Positions 49,523-62,071 of a stretch of DNA of 64,000 nucleotides are shown in pieces. The first letter of the stretch is position 1, and every line of letters starts with the position of its first letter. The stretch comes from Orthonyx spaldingii (taxonomy: Eukaryota; Chordata; Aves; Passeriformes; Orthonychidae), in assembly GCA_013397795.1 (NCBI GenBank), contig VZTJ01004489.1:374659-438658 (forward strand), in the 5' to 3' direction. Position numbers and translations under genes: made by a program. A model generated the notes under the pieces. The model saw only the letters and a program-made list of their open reading frames with translations, did no database searches and had not been told where the DNA came from.

Positions 49523-52500
49523 AGGGATAATACAACAGAGTTTCCTGCCAAATTTCTACCCTAAATAGTGTATGATTTAGTTGGAATGGAAAAGGAAAGC
49601 ACTTTGGCTTGCTACATCTTTCACTGAAGACTATACTCTTAAAAGCACAAATTCTTCTGCCTTTTAAAAATATTGCTAGCAACTTTTAAAAAAAATTTAT
49701 TGTAACTGAAGTGTGTAAGTTTTTCTCTAGTTTCAGGAACATTAACTCTAGCTTAGAATGTTGTTTTTTTTTTTTTTTAATTAAAAAAGTTGATATATTT
49801 AGAATAAAAAAATTCTCTTAGAATGAAAAATTGCTTCACAACATCTTTTTTCATAGCAATTTTCCAGATGTAGTCAGATTACTCATACCAAGCCTGAGGA
49901 AAAACTGTCAGTAAGGTATTTATTTTTTGCATGCTTAATTAGAGGGATGAAGGCTAGTAAGACTGGAGGGTTAGGATAATAAAGTTATAAAGGCATGGTT
50001 AGCTTTTTACCTCTATGTCACAACTTCAAATACAGGCCAAGAGGGATATTTCCCATTCATTACTTCTGCGTTACTGTTCAGATGGGTGGTAATGACCTAC
50101 TTCTAGTGGGCAGGCAGGCAAGACTTACACAGTGGAGACTCGAGACTGAATTGAGCTGGCAGACTGAGACTACTGCTCATCAAAAGCTGGGGTTCAGATT
50201 TTTAAGGGTATCTTAATATTCAAGTAGTTGCCTATTGCAGTTTTGAGGAGTTTGAAAGCAGTCACCTTGAGCTGAAGTAAGCAGAGTTAATGTTCCTAAG
50301 CTCTTTACAGAAAGTTAAGTATAGATTTATCTGGAACACTGAACACCTTCAAAGTTGTAACCTAGCACCCTCACCAAGTTTTCAGTGAAGCTCTGATTCA
50401 CCACTTTTCCATGCAGTCTCAGTAGGTGTCTGATTTCCCCATTGTTTATCCCAGCACATGCCGTAAAGGAGAAGATGGATGGTGGTTCGCTGGCTTTCAA
50501 GTGCTCTGCTGCAAGAGTAGTCTCCTTTCAGGGCAATGTCTTCCAAAGCATCAGTCATATCAGAGAGACCAGCCTGGCACAGAGATGAAGCAGATACAGT
50601 TTTAAAGAGGCTGTTTCAGAAATAGAACTAGACTTAAATAACAAATGAATCTTCAGACTGAGTACTGAGTTTCTACAGCAATGTAACACAGAATTCAGTA
50701 TTTTCAAGCCATAAATATCTTGCATTTCCTAATTTATACTGTAAAAATTAGTGCTAATTTCTAAGATATGCTGTAGAGTAGATCAAGGCTAGTTCTTCTC
50801 AAAAGTAAGCGTGTCATGTTATAACTCTGCATTATGAAAATGTGTCACATGATGTAGGGAAGGGAAGTATGAATATCTGCTATCTGATGTATACAATTGA
50901 AAAGGGAAATCACAGAGTGAAATCACCAAGCCACATTAGCCAAAGAGAACAGATAAGTAAGGGTATAACACTGCAGCTGTAAACAATCAAGCAGAGATTA
51001 CACTTGTGTGGAATTGTGCATGCTTTTTGGAAGTGAACTAAAATGTTGATAGTAGAAAATTAAAGAAATCTAACACTGCCTATCAAAGAAAATTTTCGAA
51101 ATGCTGTATGAGTAGGACAATAATCATTAATGTGTATTAAAAAATGCTATTTTTGGGTGTCTCTTGAAACTTGTCTACAAATGACACAACTTAGAAACAA
51201 GGAAATGAACTGCTCTGGGCTCTGATTTGGCTCAGGTACATGTGTGCATTTTGCACCCTTCCACCCAGCTTCTTGCCACAGCTGTGGTGGTGTCACCAGC
51301 TGTGTGCTACAGCTCTCACTGCTGCCCTACCAGTCTGGCCTGGCGCCCAGCACACCCTTCTCAACCAACACAAGAAGCAGTTCATGCATGTGCTGATCAT
51401 CTCATCTCCCTTCCCTTTTGAATGTTTCTGTGAAACCACACGTGCTCGAGTTTGTAAATATGGACATCAGATAAAATTCTAGAAAGTCTCACCATCAGAA
51501 GAACCTGCCTTTGAATGTGTCAGAGTCTCTATTTTCCTTGTTCCTTCCCCCTCCACTGTCAAGAAGCCATGATGACAGGAAGAGTGCACCATTTCCTCTG
51601 AAGAGACTCATTGCTGGTCTCAGTATCTCACATTAACCCAGAATCCGCTCTTTCAGTGTGCGCGCACTTTCAGCTGCACAAAATGTGAGACTGACCTATA
51701 CATTTTAAGTTACTGAAATAGGACATTTTGGTAGAGGAAACAGTCAAATCAGGTTATCACAAAACAAGATCTTTCATTGTTGACTGTTCAGGCAGTGCTG
51801 CTGACTGCTGAGCTAGCTCTTACTAAGAATGTGCAAGTTGTGCTAATTTTACTTGCTACTTGTCTAGTACTGGACTTGCTCAGAAGAATTTATTCTTGCA
51901 TATAGAGGTATATATCTAGCAACAAGAATTTAGAGGAATTTTCTGTAGCTAACAGAATTCTCAAAAGAATTCACTGAGGAGGAAGAGAGAAAATCTTGCT
52001 GAAAAAAGCTTTGAATGGACTTTAGAAAAAAGGCCCAAATATGTTTGACATTCCCCTCAAAATACTCACATTTTTGCCTGTGAAAAGCACACTTCATTAT
52101 CCTTGCCATGCCACTTCATAACTTCTTGTTAACTTGTTGTACTTTACCCACTCATCTAGTTCAGTGGTTTTTATTCTCTGGTTTTCAACCACTATCCTTT
52201 TCCTGTTTTTAGTCTTTGCAGTTTGCACTCAGACACCATCTGGCTTCACCCCTGGGGTTTCCTAGACAAGGGCAATCTAGTTAGCCTTGTGAAATCCAAA
52301 CCCCAGGCAAAACAAAAACTGCAGAAAACTTCCACAAGACAGGCTTTGTCACTACTCTGTGAGGGGCAACTCCATTACCCAGAGAAGCTGTTAGAACAGA
52401 AATCACATCTTAAGCACTAAGTTATTGTCTCAACCAACCTATTCTATACCCCAAACTTTTCCTTTCAATTTACTGGAATTACCGCCAGTCTTTTCTGGTC

Positions 52501-55500
52501 AAGAGAAAGTTTGACCACTGTACGTGTAATTACAGAACTTCAGAGTAGAACATAATGTAAGAAACTGTCTATAAAATGCTTGGAATAAAGTAGATTAAGA
52601 ACAGATTTACTAAAGAAATTAGGAAGTCATTCCAGTGTTCTTTTCTGTTCTAAATAACACAGTGAAAATAAATCTCTGAGGCAAGATTCTGGACAAAGAC
52701 ATTCCTTTGAAAAGAGACCACAAGATTCCTGGTCTTCTTAATGGAGAAAACAGAAAGAATTGGTCTTGGTTTGGGACTCTCAAAATGCTGATCCTTTTGA
52801 ACAATGTGGACAAGTACGGAATGTTGTCCAATGTATTCATCCTTGAACAGAAATAAACCAAATTTCTGTGTGCTCTGACTGTCTCATAGGAGCGGAAAAA
52901 GAAGAACCCCTCCCTTTCCTTTTTATGTTTGCTATGTTCCAAAGTTTCAAAAGGAATTTATTTGGGCAAGCCATTTTGATGCATATGTCTGTTTTTCCCT
53001 GAGAAATTATGATGCACAGTTCAGTGGTTTTGAGCCAGATGTTCTTTTATTTCAGGCTTTGGGAATCTAAAGTCAGTAGGCAAATGCATATCTATATGGG
53101 TGCATTTCACTAGTGATGGCCACAGAGTGAGGATTGAGGTGAGTTCTCTACAATAACACAGTCACCCCTACTTCTAACCTATAAAGACTTGCTTTCTGTT
53201 TTGCATTGTTGTATTCTCTGGTCTCTCCTGACTAAATAGTTACTCCTGTGTGTCTTCATGGGAAGAATACACATCACAGTCCTGCTCTGACAGCATAGGC
53301 CCAGAGAAATGAAGAAAAGCAATTTTTCTATTATTGTAAACCCCAAAAATGTAAAAATATAATCAACCCCTTTCTCTGCTTGGTAGTTAGAGAATTGGAG
53401 AGTGTATGAAACAATAGTTGAGTACCAGTGATATAGATGTTAACTTCTAATCTTTTTAAGTGTCCTGTGAAAAGCAGCATAAATTGCTATCTGCCCTCAA
53501 TATGATTGAGGTTGCATGATATTTAGATGACAAAAGACTCTCATGTAAGAAATAGTAGCATATTAAATGTGCTATTTTTGCTTTACAATGTTGCCCAGTG
53601 AAAACCACAATTTTGCTTTGGTTTGATGAGCATGCCATGATGGCATTGGTAGGTTTACCTTTTGAAATGATTGAAGAGCAGAAGTAGACTGGATACTATT
53701 AGCAGGGAACAATGTCTGATAACAATTATTTCAAATTTTGCAGTCTAGAACTGGGTTTTTGTTGTGTTTTGAGGTTTCTTCTGAAATGGTGGCCTTTTCA
53801 GTCAACAGAGTAAAGTCTTGCCAGTGTTTGTGTGTCAGTTAAACTTATTTATAAACAATCTTAAGAGGGTGACTTTTAGAGGATCCAAGATGTAAACCAG
53901 CAATCTCTGATTTTAATCACAGTAGATGCACAGATTCCTTTTGAGTTGTAATGAAGAAGTTTGGAGATGGAGACTGCAAATGTTTGAAAAAATTTTGATG
54001 TTAATTTTTCACATTTCCAAGGTATCTAAGATGTGGCTAATAATAATAGCAGGCGTTGTCTGTTTCTCCCAGCATGTGGCATGAAAGTAGTGTGGTCACA
54101 GAGCTATGCATTATTTACATGGTGTCAATATGTCAGCAAGTGGTATGGCAGAGAGCCAGATTAAATCACTTCAGATTTTAAATGCAGGACACTGAATAAT
54201 ACCACTGTGTCACACTTGAGGACTCTGGAATCTGGCAAATCAGCAGTAGCTCACTGTGTCAAGCTCATTTGGATGGCTTCCTTTCCTGAATTATCACAGA
54301 ATCAAAACCAGTGTTCAAGGAAACTGTATAAAGTTGGCATTTTTTCCCCTCAAAGCAGAAGATTTTGCCCAAGAAACAGACATTTTTGGATTGCTTTCTA
54401 TAAAGATGTGTCATGAGGTCACTGTCCTCATGCAGGAATCTTTGCTCCTGAGAATGGGGCAACCACCCCATGGTGCATGTTTGCCACTAATCTTTGTTGT
54501 CTCTGTAAGCGGCAAATCTGGTATGATTACTTTCATTTGTTAGTTTTTTGCGGAATTTACTGCAACAGGTCCACCATCTCAAACAGGAAGTGTATTTTTT
54601 AAGAGGCAGTTACATTATTGAGAATAGGTGCTTTAGGGGGTTTGAGTTCTCCCAAGAAAATCTTGGGTGCTGTTCTCAACCTTTGTTTCTGCACCAGCTC
54701 TGATTTCTGTGTAACCCCTAGAGCTGGTTCACCTTGCCAGCTGGTAGGAAACCAATTCAGCAAAATAAAAACATGAAGAGTTTTCTGTTGGTTTAGTAAT
54801 CTAATTGCATTTATTGAGGAGCCATGTGAAAATCAGAAAGTGGAAGGGAAGAAATGAGTCTGCATGTCAGGGAAGAAAGGATGCAAGGAAAGTGAGGGGA
54901 GCAGAACTGTTAGATGAATTTAACCATACTGTGAAAGCTCACCCTAGAATAGTTAATGGACAGGGAGGGAGCTTTTAAAATGTTAAAAGAAGCATCTAAA
55001 ATACTAGGGTTCATTTTGCCTTGTCACCATAATATCCTTTTTGTGAAGCTAGAATTATGTATGCTCATGAAAACCTTTTGCTTTTTTTTGTTTTGAAGTA
55101 TAATGCAACCATTGGAGTCTGTGCACAGTTCTTTCAAGTTAAATGCTTAGTTCAACATTCCACTTCCATTTCCTGGTAGAAAATATTTTATATGAAAGCA
55201 ACTTTAACCTTTCAGAAGGGTTCATTTACTGTTATGTTTAGTATCAGCTTTCCAAAAAAGGCAGTCTGCATTTGGCGTATTATAGATTCTGGTTTTAATA
55301 TTGGTTTAGGAAAAAAAAGTCATATGGCATAATTCAGAAATAAAATATTGCAACAGAATTCTCTCTATACATGAATGCACCCCATGAGCGAATGGTTCAA
55401 AGTCAGTTTGATCACTTAAAACCAGGACTTGGGCTCAAGCTATCCGTGAACCAGCTGGTAACAAATAACACATTCAACTCTCAGTCACAGGAAACTGTTA

Positions 55501-57269
55501 GGTTGCCTTTTTATAGACAACTACAGCTCCACAGCCCCTGAAGCACAAGGGAATATCATACAAACTTGGAAAGAATTGAACACCTATCATGTGCACATAA
55601 AGAAGGGTAATAAAGATGAAAAGCCAGAACTGAGCTTTAATTTCTGTTTTTCTCTTTTTGATTTATCATCTGCTTCTGCATTGCTGCAATTTTCTTTGGC
55701 CTAATGTTAGGGAGAAGATGCTTGAATTGCTTAGTTTGATCAAATCAAACTTGAGCTTCCCTCTCACAGTGTAACAGATGCTAAACATGAAACTTTAAAG
55801 TACATTCTTGCTTTCTTTATATCTTTATTGTGCATTCATTTCTGAAGTGCTGATTGCTGTAACACTCCCCTGCAGTGGGCAGTTCCTGGTCATGGGTTGC
55901 TGTAGTCATGGTGAGATGGGTATTGAGCTGATAGAGCTGTATCAAGGTGACTCTGAACTAGAACTAGGGCTGACTAGTTGGGTGTGGGGCCGTATAAACA
56001 TAGCTGAGTCTCCTTTGGGACCTTGGCGGCTTCTCTGCACAGTGCTTCAGGACTATCTCAGTTGTCAGGTTTGCTCAGGAGTCACTGCACTGTGGACCAT
56101 TGCTATGTACGGATGTATTCTGAGAGTTGTTCTCCACAGGACTTCTGCTGTCAGTAACAACTTCTTACAGAAGAAAAGGACCTTCAGACAGGCCTGGCCA
56201 TGTGAGACGCAATAAATGCTAATCCTCTGTGCTGCTGAGTCTCAGCTTCTAATAAAGGACTCAGAACTTGTAAGGGTAAAGCTTCAAAGTAAGTGCAGAT
56301 TTGCAGAGGGAGGGCAGATAAGGGGGTTGTAGCCCACCCATCAAGGCCACCTGGTCTTAATATATGGTAGCAGTCAGCCTTTGTGCCACATGCTCTTTCC
56401 ATATCCTACCCCTCTTTCACTGGAGTGAGATTTCCAAGGATGCTGCTGGCAATGTAGATGTCAAAGTTGGGTGCACTAGAGAGTCTAAGACTGTCAGTCA
56501 TACACAACAGTTTTTACCACCCCTGGAACTGCAGCAGCTAAATCTGACAGTGATGGTCAAGCTGAACCTTAGTAGAATAACATTTATGATATTTAATATC
56601 TGATGATGAATACTCGTCCAGTACTTTGAAGATGGAAAGATCTGCAAAAATGCAGACTATTATTTTATCTGGAAATGTGTTCTGTGGCATTGCAAAGAGT
56701 ATTCACATTTCTTATTCCTTTTTTGTGCATGTGCAGTTCTCATAAACTTTCAGCTATGAATCCGTATGGGAATAATTTCATTGTGAGAAGGTGGCTTCCA
56801 TTCTACCCTGGTAAAAAGCTGCATGGAAATCACAGAAAGCTACAGAAGAAAGTACCAGTCATTGTTTGAAAGCATTGTAGGCTATGAAGATGGAAACCAG
56901 AACATGGATTTGCCTCCAAATTTTATAAGCTTCTAGAAACATGACTGAATGAGAAACAAATGCAAGAAGTTTGCTTTAAAAAAATATTAAATCCTTGTTG
57001 CTTTTACCGTGATCGGACCTGGCAAAAAGGATGTTAATTACCTCAAATATCATTGTTTAAACAGGTAGTGCTATTCCCAGTATTTTTTGGTTGCCACCTA
57101 GATTAGTGTTACTTCTCAGTTGCTAACAATGAAGTTATCAGCCACTGGTACAAATTAAGAAGAGGAACAGTGAGCTTACCATTTCTTGAAGTCTGCAAAC
57201 TGAGAGGGGATGATATGTCTTAGCAGACAATGGATACATAGCTGGATGAAAGGATATTATTGTACTACA
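49523..57269. other. Gene-free AT-rich DNA (7.7 kb)
   Basis: No supported gene. A run of about 15 T lies at 49,764-49,778. The longest frames (107 codons minus at 52,619-52,942; 135 codons plus at 55,808-56,215) have no recognisable domain. No other repeat was recognised. Confidence 0.5.
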
Positions 57270-57345
57270 GAGAAGTACATGAAATATCCTATGTGGTCCT
57301 TTCTAGCTCTAGGAGCTATAGTCTATAATTTCACAAATACCTTAC
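57270..57345 (+). mobile_element. Ancient CR1-like 3' end
   Basis: CCTATGTGGTCCTTTCTAGCTC is followed by AGTCTATAATTTCAC, matching the old CR1/L3-type 3'UTR ending 'CCTATGTGGTCCCTTCTGGCCT...AGTCTATGATTCTATGA'. Only about 55 bp is clear, in plus orientation. The terminus is decayed, consistent with great age. Confidence 0.5.
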
Positions 57346-59620
57346 AACGAACTCTTAGAAGCAGTGATAACCAGAGCACTAATCTGAATCCATCTCTCGA
57401 TTTGGGGTCGATTATGCTGAAGTATTAAAAAAATTACAGACAGTAATGTTTCTACATGTTTCTGTCACAACAACTCATATTACTAGCATAATTTCACAAA
57501 ATTGGAAATTTGGTTTTAGGGACTAAAGAGATCCTTCCTCTTCCCCAAAGAGCAGAACGTGCTTCAGTTCATGAAAGAGTATATAAACAAGTAAGCACAC
57601 AGACTGCTGCTTCCCTACCTGATCTACTGCAGTCAATCAAATCAATAAGCTAGATTCACTCAGTGAAATAAAAGACATTCTATGAAGGAAATCTGAGGAT
57701 ATTTCCCATTATTGTAGATGATTTCTAAGGGAAACTTTCAGTTTCCTCTCATTGTAGGATAATCTAGCACATTGTTGAAAAAGAAATTTTTTCCCCTATA
57801 GCAGTCCTCCAGTTGAAAACAGCCTTTTTACCCCTTCCAGATTTCAAGAGTTTTGGGGTATTGGGCACTGCAGAAACTTAAATGCAGTGGGACAGTTGAA
57901 AGTTTGGTAAAGATGTGCCTGACTGAACAGCTGGACATGAGAAGAAATAGTTCTTCAGTGCCTAGTGGGTTTGGCAGCAGAGCTAGGACTGCATAGTTGG
58001 GATGTCTTAGATAATCCTAGAAGAACTGAAAAAACATCATGATATAGCTTTTCAACTATTTCAGGGAAAGTTGATGGTTTTGTGTCCAAAATGCATATGC
58101 ATCATTCCAGAGGGAGTTTTTTAGGTTTTAGATTGTAGTCAGTGGCTAGTTACCTTTGTGTCTGTGTGTAAACTCCCCTAGTGGCCATCTTCTTCTATAT
58201 ATCTATGTAATGCCTAAGTAAATATCTCAGCTGTCCCTCAGGTGGAGGGCTGTCATCAAGGCTTGCTTTAGCCAAATGCAATGTGTCAGTCAGATACAGT
58301 GATGAGAGCACAATATGACAGAGCCCAGAGGAAATTTGATAGTTTGTCATATAGAAGCACTCAGATTGCTTTATCAAGCAGTCTTTTCTGGTCTTAAGTT
58401 TCATAAATTTATAACCTGCACTGATTCAAATAAGTGCAAATTTCTCTTGTTACTGTGTTTTGTGATTTTCTGAAAAGATGCTTGGAGAAGACGGATGCTG
58501 AAAAAAAGGAGTGGCCTCTAATTGATCTTAAGTTTTTAAAATATATTATCCTTTAAAAAAACCCCACAACCTAGTTTCCCATAATAGTTCCAGCATCAAC
58601 AGTTGGTAACCTATTTTCCGTGCAATGGTCATAGTAAAATATAAGTGTGTAGATTTAATGCTTTGATTTCATTAATCTAAAAGGACAATTTGGGTTTGTT
58701 TTGGTTGAAGGAATTTCTCCATTTTAGTCCCCCAAAGGAATAGCGGTGTAGCTTTCTTCTAAAAAGTATAACAATACAAATAAAATAAAAAAGTCTCTAA
58801 ACATTTAAAAGGTTGGAGAACTAGACTATGTTTCCATTCATCAGGGGGGTTCTCAAAATAATTTTTGAACTGCACTGCAAGGAAACTGGGAAGACCTTGA
58901 ACTGCTAACATTCTCTTTGCTGTGTGGATATACAGAACACAGTTTTCTTGTCCCACGAGGATTCTGTTGATTTTGAAATTTTAGGCCTGGCATGGGACTC
59001 ACTGAATATATGAGTGACTTAAGAAACAAACAAACGTATTTCATTTTAATGGTGACCCCTTTTTTTCTTTTTTTTAACCTTTTAATATAAACTAAATTAA
59101 GTTTCAACAGGAGAAGATGCTTTTAACCACAAAACCAAGACTTTTTGTTTTTAAAATGTTGAAATGGCATATTTCTAGAATTTCAAAACCTGGGGTTTTT
59201 CAATTTTTTTTTTTTTTTTGAGGACAGGAAGTTCTTCTGGGAATAATTTCAGTTTTGATGAATTGTCAGTTGTGACCGTGTCTCTTCTTATGAAAACCCT
59301 GTGTTCGCTCCCAACTCTAAACCCAGGCTCCCAATACTTTCCAGAAGTCTAAGGTATGACTGCCTTATTTACTTTACTGATGGATGTGAATGAGTCAGAT
59401 TTTGGGCAACTATCTTTATTCACTGATGCAATAAGACAACATCGAGAGTGGTCTGATGATCTTAATTGGGATTCTTCTTTGTCTACAACTAGAGATTGGA
59501 ATAGTTCTGTGGTTTGTCTCCCTGTGTTCAACATATATGGTGTTTCATGTCAATTTTTTGGTTCACAATTTGCCAACAAGTAGATACAAGTTACATGTGT
59601 GCTAGAAATTAATTTCTTTA
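57346..59620. other. Gene-free AT-rich DNA
   Basis: No supported gene. It includes a possible weak MIR-like trace near 57,728-57,770 (TTTCAGTTTCCTCTCATTG), an A-run followed by CCCC near 58,553-58,566, and a long T run at about 59,203-59,219. The 75-codon plus frame at 59,356-59,583 is not recognised. Confidence 0.5.
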
Positions 59621-59797
59621 ACAGGCTGCCCAGGGAATGGTCACAGCACCAGGCCTGACAGAATTCAGAAAGCATTTGGACAATACTCTCAGGCACATGC
59701 TGAGACTCTTGGGGGTGGTCTTGTGCAGGGCTAAGAGTTGGATTTGATGATCCTTGTGGGTCCCTTCTAACCAGTTTATTCTGTGACTCTGTGACTC
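59621..59797 (+). mobile_element. CR1 LINE 3' end (short, 5' truncated)
   Basis: About 177 bp of CR1 3' region in plus orientation. It starts at ACAGGCTGCCCAGGGAATGG, continues through GGTCACAGCACCAGGCCTGA and TTGGATTTGATGATCCTTGT, and ends with GGTCCCTTCTAACC plus a 3' repeat ATTCTGTGACTCTGTGACTC. It shares its diagnostic blocks (GTCACAGCAC, GCCTGACAGA, CTCTCAGGCACATG) with the CR1 at 23.5-24.2 kb, so both come from the same or closely related subfamilies. Too short to encode anything. Confidence 0.9.
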
Positions 59798-62071
59798 CTC
59801 AAGGAAGATGTGCTGTCCTGTGTTCTCAGGGATGAACCACACTTCCGATGAAAGTAGGTACTGGAAACTGCCCATTTAAGTACAGGTATATAGCTTTTCA
59901 GACTTGAAAATAACTCTGTTGTTTCAGTCTTAGATGAGAGGGAACTAAGAATTACTAATGCAAATATGAGATTTACCTAATAAGCTATATCAAAGGTTTT
60001 CCATCAAAAATGGTGAAGGCATTGCATAGGAATTCCTGTGGGGTTTCTGGTGCATTACTCAGCCACAGTAAGTTCCAGCACAATCCATTCTGAAGCTCCA
60101 ATGGTGTCAAGGATACACTCGTAGATGTATTTGCATTCTCAGGTTTCTTTTTACTTTCTCTTTTCATTTCTTTTCTTTCAAGCATAGTTTTGAAATTATA
60201 ACAAGTAGGCCGGGGTCCTTTTGGAGTCTGATTAACATTGCCTCTGGTATCAAGATGTTTTCATTGCTAGACAGCTGAAAGGAAATACATTGTCTCCACT
60301 GAAGTGTGTCTGTATATCCTGAGGAGGATATATTTATTATGAGGAACACTCTTCTGAGCTGGAGAAATTAACAGTGGTCTCTGCAAACCATCAGCACTTC
60401 TCTGTAGTCCCAGAGAGGAATGATGCCTCATGATACATCTTTTTCCAAAAGTTTTGAAAGATCTATTCCATGATCCTTCCAGCCTTGAAAAGCAGAGGTC
60501 TTTTCTATTTTCTGTGCCAAGACCTCCTTCCACCCATATTGCAAACTGGCAATGCACAAAGAGCAGCTAGTGGAATATCCCATTAGCCTAATACATTACC
60601 AAGATTAAATGCCCTGCTCCTACACTAGCCTTCATTGTCACAGAGCATTCTGCATTTCATCCCTTGCTGTCTGTGCTAATCAGTAGCACTCTTTTGCTAA
60701 CCAGTTCATTTTGCATTGTTTCAAATCCCAAATTTGAAGCATAACACCAGTGTTATTTTTGGGCTGACTGAGCACCAGGGCATTGTAGAAGGTCAGTGGA
60801 GAGATTTTGGCAATGGAGTAGGGACCAACAGGGGCGTGTGGTGCTTGCTGCCCTTTGCACTTGGAGTTTTCACAGGAGACAGGACTGTGCTCCTCTTTGT
60901 CAGGCACGAGCAGCTTGCATTTGAAGGCACAGGAAATTTTGTGTTCCGGCTTCTCTTGTGCACAATGAAAGTGACTAACTGCACTTTCCTTTTGAAACTG
61001 AAAAGGACACACATCAGCTGGTGGTTCTGCTGCTAAAATTTGGTTCAATGGCAATTCTTGTTTCTGACTCCTGGTGATCATTTGATTTTGCTGATTGTGA
61101 GTACCTGCAGACTCAGGAAAATTTCAGCAGCTATTTTCTGACACTGATTTTGCTATCTCTCTTCATGACTGTGGAATTAATACTTCTCTATAAAAAGAAG
61201 AATGCTTCTTGTGCACAGTTGTATGGCAATTTATAAAAGGCAATTATTTGAGGCTAATGGTAATGACATTTAACCGCATTATCTACTTGTCCTAATTATA
61301 GCTGAGTCCTGGTGTGTTCTGAATCTACATCTACATAAAATAAGTGATAGGTGTCATAGAAACCTTGTTGAAAATAATATTATCTCTGAACATCAAATAA
61401 CCTGTCATAAGCCTAGTCTTTAGTACTAAACTTTTATTCTGATCATATATAGGTCTCACTGTTCAAAATCTCAACTTTGAATCCTCCCTGTTGGTTCAGA
61501 ATTAGGTTTGGTTGTTGCAACCTCATCCTGTCATTGCCTTCCTCAAGTAGTATATTAAATATTGTATAAATACTTCTGCATAATTGTTGTCAATAGATAA
61601 CATGCATCCCACAAATTGGAATAGGATCCTATAATCATAAAACGGCTTGGGTTGGAAGGGACCTTAAAGATCATTTAGTTGTATTGTAGAATGCAACTAA
61701 GTGACTTCTTAAATCTGGAAAGCATATGACATTTTGCAATGTTGGTTTAAGTACTAGCCAGAAGAAGGGGCAGTGCTGATAAATAATTTGAATAATTAGG
61801 CTTAATTCTTTATTAGGAGAAGCACTTGATTCCAAATAACTTTATATTGGCTACATTCACTAAGTAATTATGTTCTTGACTGTTTCAGATATTTGAATAA
61901 TCTTATATATATAGTACAATCTGAACACAAGCCCTTTCTGTTATTAGGAAATCATGCATTTGACACTTGAAGAAAGACCTTGTCTTTGTGCTGGGACACT
62001 TTTTCCCCCCCACCTTTGGCAGCATACCTTCTAGATTTCCACACTCAGCTTTGTGGTTATCCAAACAAAGA
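59798..62071. other. Gene-free DNA
   Basis: No supported gene. It contains the tiny CR1 end at 61,632-61,690 and a both-strand long-frame region at 60,680-61,081 (133 codons minus, 106 codons plus) that I could not identify. Low-complexity runs near 61,999-62,013 (T then C) precede the inverted-repeat structure. Confidence 0.5.
61632..61690 (-). mobile_element. CR1 extreme 3' end, inverted fragment
   Basis: ATCATAAAACGGCTTGGGTTGG and GAAGGGACCTTAAAGATCAT, then TTAGTT, match the reverse complement of an avian CR1 3'UTR terminus (ATCATAGAATGG..., GGGTTGGAAGGGACCTTAAAGATCATCTAGTT). Similarity stops after about 50-60 bp, so this is an extremely truncated insertion or a deletion remnant. Subfamily differs from the two plus-strand copies. 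Confidence 0.75.

Noticed and set aside
55808..56215. 135-codon plus frame
   Set aside because: Starts inside AT-rich sequence with no family similarity recognised; cysteine- and leucine-rich by composition only.
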